From: Dermatophagoides farinae
Lineage: Eukaryota > Arthropoda > Arachnida > Sarcoptiformes > Pyroglyphidae
Direction: 5' to 3'
DNA: 64,000 nucleotides
Assembly (NCBI RefSeq): GCF_024713945.1
Contig: NC_134679.1
Span: forward strand, 4,221,001-4,285,000
Positions 1 to 13,260 of the stretch are shown one piece after another. How positions within the stretch are numbered: position 1 is the stretch's first letter; every line of letters begins with the position of its first letter. Below the pieces are notes generated by a model. That model worked only from the letters and a program-made list of their open reading frames with translations. It was not told where the DNA came from and made no database searches. The position numbers and the translations under genes are program-made.

Positions 1-1016
1 AACATCATCATCATAATTATGATCCAAAAATTGGTAATGAGTAAAAAGTAAAAATAATATTGACATCAACTGTAGACAAAAAAAAAATTTTTATCAATCA
101 ACGACAATCTCAATCATTACTTTTTGATAAATAATATCAACACATCTATTGAAAATAACATGAAAGAAATAAAAATAGAATATAATTCAAAGTGTCAAAA
201 AATAATGATGAAAAAAATGATTTATTAACGTATGATATGATTTGAGGATGCTAATCATAATAAATTTCATTATGGCTGATTGATATTAAAATCGATAGGT
301 TGATGTTGGTATCTTGTTTATATGGTGAATGTACGCAAGATAAAAAAAACCAAATAAACAATATCGAGTGCAATATATGATGATGATGATGATGATGATA
401 ATTATGTTCATCAAAAAGAAAGAAAGAAAAAATGATTAACATGATTTTAATTTTGAAACCCCATCATTATCCATTTTTTTTGATTCTGATTTTGATATCT
501 TGATCATTATAATGTTGTTTACCCATATTGATGTTTGAATTTTTTTTTACCATCATCACATTTTCAACGAGATAGAGTAGGAAATGAAGGAAATTATTTC
601 CGCTTGTTCGGTTTTTTCTCTTCAACTTTCCGGTCGACAAGAGTTTTTTACCATTTCTGTTATTATTTTTTCTTTCTCTTGTAATTCGAAATGGATACAA
701 AATTAAGTGGACTATATGGTTTTTTTTCGATCCATTTTCACACTATTAAAAATCTTTCGTAACGAAAAAAAAACTTGAGCACAAAATGAATTAACAATTA
801 GTCCATTGCAACTGTTCATTCATTCGTTCATTCATTTCAAATATTGTAAATTATCATAGAGATCACCAAAGGTTAGGGCATGAAAAGTTTTGTTATTGAA
901 ATGTTCTAATTCATAAATAGCAAGTTTCAAAAATTGCTTGTAATACATAGCACCTTAAATAATCTATATATTAAATCATCATCATTCAAATTAAAGTATT
1001 AAAATGAAATGCTTAC
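1..1016. other. AT-rich stretch without a supported gene
   Basis: I see only AT-rich DNA with short ATG/GAT trinucleotide runs (around 375-402) and A or T homopolymers. Short open frames exist on the minus strand but none has a recognisable domain or convincing splice signals. If the candidate exon just to the right is real, this stretch would be part of its downstream intron. Confidence 0.5.
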
Positions 1017-1508
1017 TTTGATTGATGATGATTTCGATGATAATGTGGAAATTGTAGCCAAAGATGATGTTTCCATTGAAAATGGAATAGTTGATGTTTC
1101 CATTGTCATTGATTTTGTAGATAAAGTTGCCATGGATGAAACGATTTCAGCAAACATAAAAATAATTGCAACAAAGATAATGATGAATGACCAATGGTTA
1201 TAGTGTGAAGAAGAATTGTCCAAACAATTGCCGTTGATGATTAAATTCTTGTGAATTTTTTTATGCTTTTCAGTGTTGGTGATCCGAACCGAATGACAAT
1301 ATTGTCGATAGCTAGGAATGATAATGGAGTGAATTTGTCCAAAATTTTCTGTTGATGAACAATAATAAAAACGTTGACGTTGATTAGAATAGAAGAATGA
1401 TTCCGTGTTGGCTGTTTTGTCGAAATTCGTCATTATCGTTTCCATTGTCAATGTTGGCGACAATTTCGCCATTATGAACTGCTTCAATTCCATCATCATC
1501 CTAAACAT
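1017..1508 (-). CDS. Candidate coding exon with a hydrophobic segment, unknown protein (partial)
   Basis: A minus-strand open frame of 164 codons is followed exactly at a codon boundary by a good splice donor (AAA|GTAAGC, donor GT at 1015-1016). A hydrophobic stretch (WSFIIIFVAIIFMFAEIVSS) sits about two thirds in. It is followed by a Ser/Thr/Met-rich segment, so the start may lie further inside and the stretch could be a signal peptide or membrane anchor. I found no convincing next exon before the left edge. The other frames here are also fairly open: a second minus frame after the acceptor-like TTTAG near 1503, and a plus frame from 1009 to 1203. The reading frame is therefore uncertain. 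No family is recognised. Confidence 0.28.
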
Positions 1509-2490
1509 TATTATTGCAAAACTTTTTTTGCTTTTTTATCATGTTACCAGACACAATAACATTGTATGATTGATGGATTGAAAATACAGAATAAAGAATA
1601 TAAATTGTAGATCGTTTGTAAATAACTAGCATTAAAATTGTCATAAGATGATGAAAATGGAAAAAAACCACACATTTACATCAATTCTGTTTGGCAACAG
1701 AAAATTTGGTCACAAAAAGATTCTACGATCGATTCTTTTAGAATAAAAAAAAAAAATACAAAGGCAAAAAATAAAATAAGTTTTCGAATCGAAAATGAAA
1801 CTGAAAATGATAAACATCAATCGATTATATTTTTTTTTGCTATGATTTTCACATTTTTTCTCCGCCTTTTGTGGTCCATCTATCGAATCAAATATGATGA
1901 CACAAAGAAAAAAAAGCAAAACAAAAAAATCGATTCTACTTACCCCTAGAAAATATTCTAGTTTTTATTTTGTTTTTTTTTCGAAAATCAAGAATGTTGA
2001 ATATAATTTCTGTTGTTGGTTGTTTACGTATCAATAAGAATTCAATTCATTGTCAAGCGTTGGTGTTCATGTTGGACAAAAAGAAAAATTAATAATTTCA
2101 ATAAGACAATGGCAATAAACTCGAAGATCCGAAGAACAAGATAGTTTCGAGCTTTTTGTCACATTTTCATCTCTTTATCTCAAATTAATGATTTGCCTTT
2201 TTTCCGTAGATTAAACAAAAATACCCTAAAAATTGATTCAATTTGTCAATATGATTTTGTCAGAAACGCGCGTTTCAATATATCAGTTGATCATCGTCAT
2301 TGGTGTATATACAACTCCCGTTGGTCCAATAATAGCAAACACTGTATATAAAACACCGGCAACGAATCATATATATGTCTTGTAGTCTTGTATCTTCTGG
2401 TTTCAGGATCCACAGAGTTTCGCATGTCTAAAAGCCAAAAAAAAATAAATAAATTGTGGTTACATGCGCAAGATTCAACTGTCGATGTCT

Positions 2491-2514
2491 CTTTAGATAA
2501 ATATCTATCTAAAG
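2491..2514. repeat. Short perfect inverted repeat (hairpin)
   Basis: CTTTAGATA at 2491-2499 and its exact reverse complement TATCTAAAG at 2506-2514 are separated by six bases. This gives a 9-bp stem. The function is unknown, and in AT-rich DNA it may be chance. Confidence 0.5.
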
Positions 2515-5500
2515 TGAATCTAATAGTCAAATCTAATTGATGCGATGCAACAGTAACAGTGGAAACACCAAAAAAAAAAACATGGAAAATGACCACCAAG
2601 ACATTCACACAGACACAATAAAAAATGTTGGAAAATTTTGGACTTTATTTACACTATAAAATAAAACAAAAAATAATTATCGTAATGGTAGCTCGAAAAA
2701 AAAACACCCTCGAATGGTGAGTAAGTTGGATAATTAATTTATTTGTTTTAACGATTAATGGCTTCACACATTTCACCGGACATTTCTTATTCGATATCTA
2801 GAATCTAGAATGTTAACAATCATATGGAATCAGGTGGAAAGGCCAATTTACAATTTTTGATATTGCAGTTTAATAATTAAATTTAATCGAAATTATATTC
2901 AAATTTTCATTGATGATAATGATTATTATCATCCTCATCATCATCATTATTAAGCCATAGTGTAAAATTGAATAAATAACAAACTACTGTAAATAGAAAC
3001 AAATGCTGATGCGTATTTTCGTTTGCCATTTGTTCAAAAAAAATCGAATATTTCAGTCATTGCATTCAGTCAAATTAAACATCAGTAAGAAAAAAACTGG
3101 ATGAATTCAAAAAAAAACCAAAAAATTTGATAGAAGGGTTCCATTCAGAAACGATTGTCTTTCAGCAATTTCAACAATAACAAATGTATGATATAAAAAA
3201 TTAATAATTTTTTTCGGGTTCATTTCAATTTTGTATTCATAAACATTTCTAAAATTCATATATTCTGATCATCATAATCTATTTGTTTTTTTTTGTTGTT
3301 GTTGTTGTTGTTGTTATCAAATGCCATGAAACTTTGGGAAAAAATGATGTGAACACAATCCACGGGGAGTCATATTATTCACATTAAATTAGCTTATTTC
3401 ATTGGCAGCATTTGCAAAATTACATTTCAATGATGAAAAAGGAAAATTCTCAAATTGCTTTCTTTTTTTTTGAACATTTGAATTTCAAGTGTAATACACA
3501 TATAGCGAATAAAATAATCACATAATGACTACAGAATTTTGATAATGTTCATGTGTGGCAGACCCTTCTTTAACAATAAACTTTCTATTCTTTGCCATAG
3601 TAATGACAATCATATTGATGATATTATTGGAGCTATGAACAAATTATCATGAATAATAATGATTCAATCAATAGTGGAATACATTGCCCAGATTTTAATG
3701 TTGTTGTTTTGAATGACAACAACGGTTATTATAACAATGTTAGAAACAATAATCCAAATTTGACAAGATTCAGTGAATGAAAATAAAAAATCAATTGTTA
3801 CATTTTGATGGAATTGTTATTTTTTCCAGAACAAATAATAACTATAATTATGATGAATGATGGTGAATACAATGAAATTCAAGTATCAGAATATTAAAAA
3901 TAAAACGAAAATTTTTTTATACCGGGAATATATTACAAACATATTTGAACAATTTTCGTGTTGTTCAACAAACTAATTCATAAATAATTTTTGGATAAAC
4001 GTCGATTATTATTATATGTGTCAAGACATTGACGAATACAAGATACAAACACACACATACACACACACAAAAGAAAGAATCACTTTAAAAAGACCAACAT
4101 CAGGTTATGGCAAGGCAATTGTATGTGAACAATATAATTTTGTTGTTGTTGTTAATAATAATAAAAAAGCAATCTAATAAAAATAAAAATAAACTTGTCA
4201 TAAAGTAAGTTTCGCATGTTGGTACCATTATTGTAATATATAATATCCAGATTCTATGATGGGTGTGCATGAAAATTATTTTTTTTTCTTTTTTTTTTTT
4301 TGGTTGATGGAATTCTATTTTTTCATCTAGGCAGTGTGAATGATAATAACATCTTGTTATGTGTTTTCAATTTAGAATATTTTTCTTCTGTGGGTGTGGA
4401 TGTGTGTGTGTGTGTGTGTGTGCCAATGTAAACATGCTTGGGCGATCACAAAAAAGTGAAAACGATTGTTTTTTCGTTTGATCATCATCATATTAATTTT
4501 GTTATTGAACAACAAAACAGCAAAAAAAAAACAATTCGCATATAAATCGCTTCCGTTTTTTTTTTTAGTTTGCTGTCACCGGAGTTTTTTTCAAACATCA
4601 AAAATGATTCCCAAAAAAAAAAAATCATCGACTATATTCGGGCTAATAATCATTAAAATCAGTGAACAGTGAAGATTATTTAGTTGTTATTTGCAATGTT
4701 TGTTAATAATCATAAATTTCATCAATGTCAAATGATTTTTTTTTTGTTATTCCATACAGATGCAAAATGAATCTCAATGGTCATCATATTTTTCTTTGTT
4801 ATAATTGCAAATGGAACACAATTTGTTTCATCTATGACCAGTCAATATATTGTGTTGAAAAATATAAAATGACCAAAACAACCAAACAGCAAAATCAATT
4901 AATGAGCATTTTGTTTTTGTGTTTGCCAAATGGATTTTTATGTCGTAGCTGCAAACAGAAAAAAAAGCTTTTGAAAAATCCACAGTTGAGAAATTTTATT
5001 CGCATCACTTTTTTTAGATTATCATTATAGATTTTCAACATCAACATATCGATGCTCTAATTATTACAATGGATTCATAGATTTCTTCATAATAGCAGGG
5101 TTTTGAAATTTGAAAATTGACGCACTTTTTTTTTGGTTTTTTTTTGTTTTGTTTTGTTTCTACAAATGTCAATCTTAACATAAATTAGGACAATTTAATC
5201 TCATCGTTTTTTCTTTGCATTAGTTTAAACATTAGAATTGGTGGAAAAGAAATCTATCAAAAAAAATCAGAAAATCCTAACGGTGCAAAATTTGATTCAA
5301 TAGAAAAATAAGTATTGATAAGAAAAATTTTATGAACATTTGGAACCAAAAACAAAAACATTGTTAAAATGGGGATTTATTGCCGTTGATAAATTCCATT
5401 TAATTTAACATTAAGACAAGTTATAGTCATCAATACGTGAATTGAGCAATGGAAAGAATAAACGGAAAAACGATGGCAATGGAAATAGATTCAAAATGTC

Positions 5501-5798
5501 AACCATCATCATCATTTAATTGTTTGATCAAATATAAGCAATAGTTGGATTTTTTTTTATCAAACTAAAAAACTAGACTATGGAACAAGAAATCAGAATA
5601 GAAAAAACAAGCCTATACATCGACATGTTTTTATTTGTTGATGTCCGAAAAATTCATTTCCGAAATGTTTTCGACAGCATTCAATATTTGTTAAAAAAAA
5701 ACAGAAAGTAATTTTTGACATACAATCTTTCCGTTTTTTATTTGTCATCAATTCATAATGATATATATGTGGATTAGATATCGTCAGCAATAACAATA

Positions 5799-5825
5799 AC
5801 AACAACAACAACAACAACAACAACA
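5799..5825. repeat. AAC/CAA trinucleotide microsatellite
   Basis: A nearly uninterrupted run of CAA units. On the minus strand it gives a spurious poly-Leu frame. Confidence 0.85.
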
Positions 5826-7010
5826 GCCAAAAGAAAAATATAAAATCAAATAATCAATAACATGTGAATGATTTGAAAAACCAAAAAATGAAATTTGTCA
5901 ATCAAAGTTCACATATACAATTAATCTAACCAACCAACCAACCACCCACCCACCAATCATTTCATTTCATATATATCAATATATTAAAACAAAATGAAAA
6001 TAAGCTCAATGAAGCTCTTTATATTGGAGTTGTCTATGTCTTTCATAAGACAAAAAAAAATGATTGATTTCTTTCGCCAAAATTTTTGATTATATCAAAA
6101 AAAAGTGTTTATTTTGAATTTTTTTTTTTCAACATTCCATATGAATATTGATCGTTTATAATAATATCCTGGCATCAATCATTTCATCATTATCAACATT
6201 ATCATCATCAGTGTTAACATCATTATTATCATCATCATCATAATCATCATCATCATGTATATTGATCATATTATAATATTTTTGATTGATTCGATTTTTA
6301 ATCATCAATATTTGTTCTCAATAAACTTTATTTCTGTTGTCAACAATATATTTATTATTATTTATTGTTTAAAGTAGATGCAAATTTAATCGATACATTT
6401 TTTGGTTAAAAAAAATTATTTTATTTTATATCCAACAATCGCCACATACACACACACACATTCAGCAAACAGAGTCGAATGGATTTTATGCTGTGTACAT
6501 ATTTGTTCAGAGTAAATCCATCAATTTGAGAAAAAAAAGAGCTCAAACTCGTGAATTTTATAATATTTTACTTTCTTTGTTGTTGAAATAGTTTATGCCA
6601 TTGCGAAGATGATGAAATTGATTGTATGATGATGATGATGATGATGATATGTTTATGTTTGTATATACATATGGTTAGTGACAATTATTATTTACATGCC
6701 TATAGGCCTTATGTATATATTGAGGATTGCTTTTTTTTTGTCAATCAGTCCACTGTGTTTCTTTCCAATATAGTCCACATATATACATGATGATGATGAT
6801 GACATGTGATGATGTTGATAGAATTGAGTGAAATTAAAAAAAAAACATTCTATACAAACAAATTTGATGGAACTTTTGACTTTTATCGATAGCGATCTAC
6901 CAACTTTGATCACTTTTTATGTGTTGAGTATATTTAAAGAAAAAAAACTTCATTTGTAGCCTATTTTTATTTTTATTTTTTTTTTGGCTATTTTCGATTT
7001 GATCATCATA

Positions 7011-10000
7011 ATGATGATGGTTACATTTAAACGACAAGACGATAATAATAGCAATCAACAACAACAATATCAGCAGTCAATGTCAGAAAATTCCATGCAA
7101 ATTTTAACGCCTGTTATACATCATCATCAACAACAACAACAACAACGACAAAAATTGACAACTAAGACATCAACGCCAATTAGATCTTCAGAATCAACAA
7201 TCATTGGTGTATCATCAGCGATCATACATCAACCATCAACCATATTACCACCATCACCATCAACTATGTTTGAACAACGACGACGTAGTAGTAAGTTTTT
7301 TTTATATATCTAATTTGTTTTATTATTCCGTTTTGGTTTGATTGATTCTTTCTATATGAGAAAAGAATTCAATTTCCTTTTTTTTTGTTTTCACAGAATA
7401 ATTATTAATCATTATCGTATATAATCAATATTTGATGATGATCATCACGATGATGATATTTCATAAAATATATACCATCGATATATTGATATATTTTTCA
7501 ACATTAAAATTGTTTTATCATAATGATGATAATGATGTTTACATTATTATTAAAATTGATTGACATTTCCTCTCATCATTTATGATGAAGATGATGATGT
7601 TGATTTTTTCTCATTTAATTCATTTTTTATAATTGACAGCGAATTTGTAGCTATTTTCAGCAAAATCGTTTGAGATTTTTGTTTTTGGAACTGTTGTTGC
7701 CATCGTTGGCGTTGTACTTTCAACATTGGAATATGATGATGGTGCTGATGAACATTCTGGACGTTTTGTCGGTGTGTGAAAGTAATTTTTCAAATTGTTT
7801 CGAATCTTTTCGGGCTTATTGTCGATCGTGATATTGTTGTTGGGCTTAATTTCGTATTCATTGTCATGAATCATTTGGGCGACGGATAAAGTTGTTGGAC
7901 GTGAAAAAATTTTACTACCAAATTTTTCGCCCAACGAAATTGATTGTATTGTTGGGCGTTCTTCTTTCGATTTAAATTTTTGTTCTGGTTGTTCGATCGA
8001 AATTTTTGATGTTGGATTTCGATAGATAAGAAAACCTTGATACGGAATCCTTTTATTGATCTCCCTCAAATAGGATTGTACTTTATTTTTCATTGAATCA
8101 ATCGATGACCTGTCATTGACCATGGAATTTTTCACAACCATAGATAATCCATCATGTTTATTAGAATTTTCATTCATTTGTGTGGTTTTTGCCTTTTCGA
8201 TTTTTTTTCTGATATCACAAAAACCAAAAAATTCCTGGATTCCCTATAGGTTCCCCATCGTATTATTATTATTCAAAAATTTTATTACATTACATTTATT
8301 TATAGTTGTAGTTTTTATTAAATTTAGAATTAGAACATGAATGACCATTAAAATTATTATTATTATTATAAACATGAATCAATAGAATTCATATTCCGAT
8401 ATCATTTGTATAGTATTAATGTTATGTTAACAATTATTTTGATTTCAATGTATCCTTTGTTGTTGATGTTGAAGATAATTGTTTTGATTCTAATGGTTCA
8501 ATAATTATTTCCACTGTCATCACTTCATTGGTTGATGTTTCAGTCTTATTCTTCATCATCGTCGATAAAGGCGATGGAGACTTAAAAGGTGGCGATTGTT
8601 TCATAGGTGATGTAAACTTTTTTTCTATATCTTTAAATATAATTTTTCCCAATGATTGGTATTGTTGTTTTTGTTGCTGTTGTGGTGGTGGTAGCGGTGG
8701 CGGTTTTCTAGGAACCATCATTGGTTGAAAAACTTTAGGAGTGGTGGTTGTATTTTGAAATTTTGTTAAACTTTGTTGAAAGTAATTTATTTTTCGACCA
8801 GCAACACATACACCGCCAACAACACCATCAATGTCATCATCATAATGATTGTTAGATGTTCCTGGAATAATCTCAATCATTGTATCCAATTCTGAATTCA
8901 AACCAAGAAAAATATTTAACCATGAAACATTAAATAATTATTGTCTTATTCACACTTACCACCTAGATTGTAGTACTTATAGAATGATGTGCCTCTTATA
9001 TAAGGATTGAACGAAATTTTTATATCATCATAATGATCATAAATAGGATAACTGTATGGACTTCGATAGAATAATGAATCTCGTTCACCAAAAGCAGACA
9101 TTTGTGTGCCCTCTTTTTTTCCTATATCATCATCATAGATGACATTTATTGAGTTTGTTGTATCAACCATTGTTGGTGCTACAATCCATTTGAAAGTTGG
9201 TTGTATGTAAGATGATACTGGCTCTAAAGATGGTGGTGATCGTTTTCTTAGATCAACTATCGATATCGGTGTGATATAAGTTTCTTCCATTTCATCATTG
9301 ATTAATCCCGGTATTATTTCAATTATCGAATCTAGGTTTTGTTGATCATATTGTTGATATATAGGTCGACAATCAAGATATGGATTATAACGAATTGCCA
9401 ATCCACCTGATGATGTATCTAATTCCTTTAGATTTCCATAATCTTCAAGTCGATGATAGTATAGAGATGTTCTTTCACCAAATGGATCGAAGACTTTTAA
9501 TTGTTTTTCCTCATCTTTGAGCTGCCATATGATTTTAGGAAGTTCTTCAGTCATCGTTTGTTCAAGATTTTGGACTTTTGTTACATCTTCAGGTATTTGT
9601 TTAGGTACTGTTTCAGTTATATGAATTTTCAGTGTAGTAATATCACGTTTAATAGCTTCTGTTATCTTTCCTGGTTCTGTCGTTGTTGTTGCTTCAACGA
9701 TCTGATATCCTTTAATCAGAGGAGATTGATACAATTTTGTCCTTTTTTCCATTGAATCATTATTCGATTTGGGCGTATATCTCATTAATTTCAAACATAA
9801 ATTAGCGATAGCATTTAATTCTATATCATAAATAAAATTTATGAAAGCTATTACTACACTACATTGAAATTTGAAAACTTACCGCTTCGAGTCGTCAAAC
9901 GTTTCACTTGTTTACTGATTGCTTTTTCATACACAGATTTTGGGATTATCTTTGTTTCGGAAATTTTTTCTTTCTTCGTTATTGTTTTCACCTTTAATTC

Positions 10001-13000
10001 TTTTATTTTATTAGTATCTTTGTTTTTTTTCTTAATTTGTTTTGTTTTTGATGATGGTGATAATGGCTGCGTATCACGTTTCTTATCACCATGTTTTAAT
10101 TTAGTTTTCGATATGATTGGTCGTAATTTGGTAGTCACCGGTTTTCGATTATTCTTCATTGACAATGATTTCGATGTTATTGATTTTTCTTTTTTTGTTT
10201 TTATTAATGGACTTATTTTTGACATTGGTTTTTCTGTATGAGAAAAACTAGGTGAATCATAGGATTTCGGTATATCTGAAAATGATTCCGATCTCCATGA
10301 TGGTAAATCATCATCTGATTTGGTAACAATCTTTGTGGATTGTTTTTGTCTTCTTCTTGATGATGATGATGATGGTGATGATGATGTTGGATTTTGTCGT
10401 TTGCCCTTTTTTCCATTTTTATTCATTTTCACTCTGCTCGTTTCTGCGATCAATTTTCCTGTTGAATTATGGAATTTTATTCTGAGCATAAAAAATTTAA
10501 TCGACAATTTCTCTCGTTTTATTGCAAAAAAAAATTCTAAAATTGATTTATTGAAAAAATTAATTATTTCATGTAAATTCAATTGGAAGAAAGTTTCAAT
10601 TTTTCATTCTTTTACGGTTAGAATTAATGCTAAAACTTTTCATTCTTTTTATTCTTATGATGATTTAGGTTCAACTACAACCAACAGTGTACGTGAAGCT
10701 ACATTTCTAAATGATTTAAAAGTTCAAAACGTAAAAATTCAAATCGCAAAAGAGGAAAATCCTATTGATCAACGTATCAATCTGAATAGGAATATTTCCC
10801 GCGATAAAATCGAAGGTTTGAATCTTCGAATGGCCGACATGTTTGGTGTTGGATCAACAAATCAATTTTATTGTTCACCAAGTGTACAAAACAGTTTTAT
10901 CGAGATGAAATCATTGGCCACACCAAACAATCAAAGCCATCTGCATTCAAACAACATTGTGGATAATGATCTTATCGATAGTGGCAGTAGTAATATTCTT
11001 AAAAATAATATTGTTCACCATAATGATAATAATCTATTGAATTCGATTAATAATTCTGATCCAAATCTCGATCCAATCGATGGGATCGTATCATTATTGA
11101 GCGCTATCTATTGTAAAATTCTAGTTGTGATTGGTAAGTTATGATCATTTATTTTATAAATTCAATTCTTTAATTCTGGTCATGCCTATGGTTTTGCTAT
11201 TTCATTTTACAGGTTTATGTTTTCCAATCGCCGAAGTAATATCACATCGAATACCTATAAGTTGGTATGAAGGATTTTATCTATATCTTTATATGGGTTC
11301 CATATTATTTCTCATATTTGTCTACATATTCTTGTTGAATCGTAAACGTAAACCATTTGCCAAATTTCGTCGTTCCATTTCGGCTATTATGGTACGTAAT
11401 ACGATTCGTGAAAAAAATAACGATGGTGGTACTGGCATCGGTCACAATAATGATACACACGATGCAACAGATAATTCAATAGATGAAGAACATTATGAAT
11501 TTGATCCACAACAACAAGCACAATGTGGTTCATTCTATTTACGTGTAGGTGCCGTTGCATTCGGTGTTGGATCAATGATTTATTCTGGTCTTGAATTTGG
11601 GCAATTTTTTGAATTAGAATCAAAAGAACATTGTTATTCATTTATATATGGATTTACACCTAGTTCACATATGATTTTCACATTCATACAGCTTTATTTT
11701 ATATTTATGAATTCTCGGGTGTTGATTGCAAGACATAAGCTCATTGGTAAGTTGCAACAATTGATACATTGATTGATGTGGATTTTATTTTAGCTAGATT
11801 TGGATTGATGCACATGATTGCTACAAACATTTGCGTATGGCTTCATGTACTCATTCAGGAAACTAAACATCAAATTATGGTCATGGTACAGGTGAACGGA
11901 ACACATGAAATCATCGGTTCTGATCTAACAAACGCATGGGACCATGTTGATGATGTTGTTGAAGAAATATCAGAAGATTATCTTGATTCAGTCGGCTCCT
12001 ATCCGGTATTACATCGGACCAATAATAATAATAATCTACCATCAATGTTGCTCAGTGCTTCAAAAACATTGACAACTACATCAATGCCATTAACATCGTC
12101 AACGACAACGATGGCTACATCCACTTTCGAAATACATCGGACTGTTCGAAGTTTGAATGATCATTATGTCATCACCACTGGTCATTGTCGACGATCAAAT
12201 GTCATTGGAGAATTGGTGACTGACGCATCACAATTTCTATTTCCTTGTACCATCGAATACAGTTTAATTTGTGCTGCTATTCTATACATCATGTGGAAGA
12301 ATATAAGTGAAATGTAATACTTTGGCTAATTCAAAAATCATTTTGAATAATCTAATTGTTTTTATTCTAGAAGTGAAAAACATAAGAATAGTCCGAAATA
12401 TTCGAATTTCAACAAAACGACCACTTTCGTGCATCATCGTCATCATTATCAGGTAAGTAGCAACGTCTTTTTACTGAGTCAAATTAATATTTGAACAATT
12501 ATCAGGTCGACTGTGCAAAAGCTCATAAAGGTCTATTCACCGGGATTTTCTTAATGGTTATGTGTATCATATCGTTGATACTATTTTTTGTTTTCATCAA
12601 AAAACATCAATACAGAAATTTGGCCGTTCTACAGGCACATATCGTCGAATTGATCATTTATTGTATAACGGCCATTGCATCGTTGATTGCATTGTTTCAG
12701 GTTCGTGAATTAAATTATAATCGTAATCGTGGAGTCGAATTGGACAATATTTTGCTCATCATTGCACAATCGGGCCTTTGTATATTCACAATGTTTTCGA
12801 TAATCGGTGCACAATTTATAAATCAATTACAAAATACCCGATTAGTATTGATAAATGCATTCGCTTGTCTTATACAAGCATTATTGCAATCAATATTTAT
12901 ATTGGATGCATCCAAAAGAAAAGCATCGACAATCGATCAAGTACGACGAAAACCGGGACGTGAAATGGTTACATTTTTATTGGTCTGTAATTTTTCCATG

Positions 13001-13260
13001 TGGGCCATAAATACATTGGAAACAAGACGTGCCGATTCAAATCCGGTTCAAATGTCATTCTATGGGTAATAATTCAATGGAAAATATTCAAATATTTTCA
13101 TTAATTTTTTTTTTAAATTTAATTTTCCAAAAGTTTCTGGGCCTGGACAATAATTACACACGTGACAACACCATTAACTATATTTTATCGTTTTCATTCA
13201 ACTGTAAGCCTATGTGAGATATGGAAAAGTACCTATAAAATCAAAAGTGAATATCTTTGA
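7011..13260 (+). CDS. Otopetrin proton channel, seven exons, about 855 aa
   Basis: Otopetrins are proton-selective channels of the plasma membrane, used in acid sensing and pH control. Exons: 7011-7290, 10669-11133, 11213-11746, 11794-12313, 12371-12452, 12506-13065 and 13134-13260. All junctions are GT..AG and the phases match, giving 856 codons. The first about 230 residues are Gln/Asn/His-rich and disordered. Then follow the many membrane segments of the family, with typical blocks: GLCFPIAEVISHRIPISWYE, FGVGSMIYSGLEFGQFFE, ICVWLHVLIQETKHQI, VDCAKAHKGLFTG, and a C-terminal block that runs FYGFWAWTII, THVTTPLTIF, YRFHSTVSLCEIWK. Two loops are low-complexity insertions: a segment near KNNDGGTG and a Thr/Ser-rich loop in exon 4. 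Exon 1 is joined by phase only (phase 1 donor AGT A|GTAAGT), so the N-terminus is the least certain part. The start is the first of three in-frame ATGs. The 3.4 kb first intron holds two minus-strand genes. The family call is firm; which otopetrin paralogue it is I cannot say. Confidence 0.9.
7620..8177 (-). CDS. Hypothetical disordered protein nested in the otopetrin intron, 185 aa
   Basis: An uninterrupted minus-strand frame with an ATG at 8177 and a stop at 7620. It lies wholly inside the first intron of the otopetrin gene and about 250 bp downstream of another minus-strand gene. The product is Lys/Ser/Thr/Pro/Asn-rich, with no signal peptide, membrane segment or recognised domain. It reads as a soluble, largely disordered protein; one short stretch (GFLIYRNP) is more ordered in character. 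Codon use is that of real coding DNA here, with better GC balance than the flanks. It could instead be a 3' exon of an alternative transcript of the neighbouring gene, because an acceptor-like TATCAG lies just upstream of the ATG. Function unknown. Confidence 0.55.
   Translation of the reverse strand: MNENSNKHDGLSMVVKNSMVNDRSSIDSMKNKVQSYLREINKRIPYQGFLIYRNPTSKISIEQPEQKFKSKEERPTIQSISLGEKFGSKIFSRPTTLSVAQMIHDNEYEIKPNNNITIDNKPEKIRNNLKNYFHTPTKRPECSSAPSSYSNVESTTPTMATTVPKTKISNDFAENSYKFAVNYKK
8434..10426 (-). CDS. Unrecognised protein with an internal duplicated module, nested in the otopetrin intron, about 620 aa
   Basis: Three minus-strand exons, 10426-9883, 9820-8960 and 8891-8434, join with matching phase 1 junctions (donors G|GTAAG, acceptors AG|AA) and give 621 codons. 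The N-terminal 180 residues are strongly basic and Ser/Lys-rich (KKGKRQNP, IKKKNKDTNK), which suggests nucleic-acid or cytoskeleton binding, or simple disorder. The middle carries two diverged copies of a roughly 55-60-residue module. Copy 1 is residues about 294-353 (FGERTSLYY, then IRYNPYL, then LDSIIEIIPG). Copy 2 is residues about 424-479 (FGERDSLFY, then ISFNPYI, then LDTMIEIIPG). The last motif of copy 2 is restored only when exons 2 and 3 are spliced, which supports that junction. The C-terminus is Pro/Gln/Ser-rich. An in-frame ATG at 10489 is an alternative start. No known family is recognised. Confidence 0.7.

Larger units (their letters stand above)
1509..7010. other. Gene-poor AT-rich interval upstream of the otopetrin gene
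   Basis: About 5.5 kb of AT-rich DNA with simple repeats: GT runs near 4395-4421, TTG runs near 3292-3316, CAA runs near 5799-5825 and many GAT/ATC runs. The open frames in it are short, low in complexity and made of Phe/Ile/Lys-rich homopolymer translations. It probably contains the promoter and possibly 5' non-coding exons of the otopetrin gene, but I cannot place them. Confidence 0.5.

Noticed and set aside
2297-2608. Minus-strand frame that begins like a signal peptide
   Set aside because: The hydrophobic start is largely translated from a homopolymer (poly-A on the plus strand). The rest has no domain, and no supporting splice sites were found.
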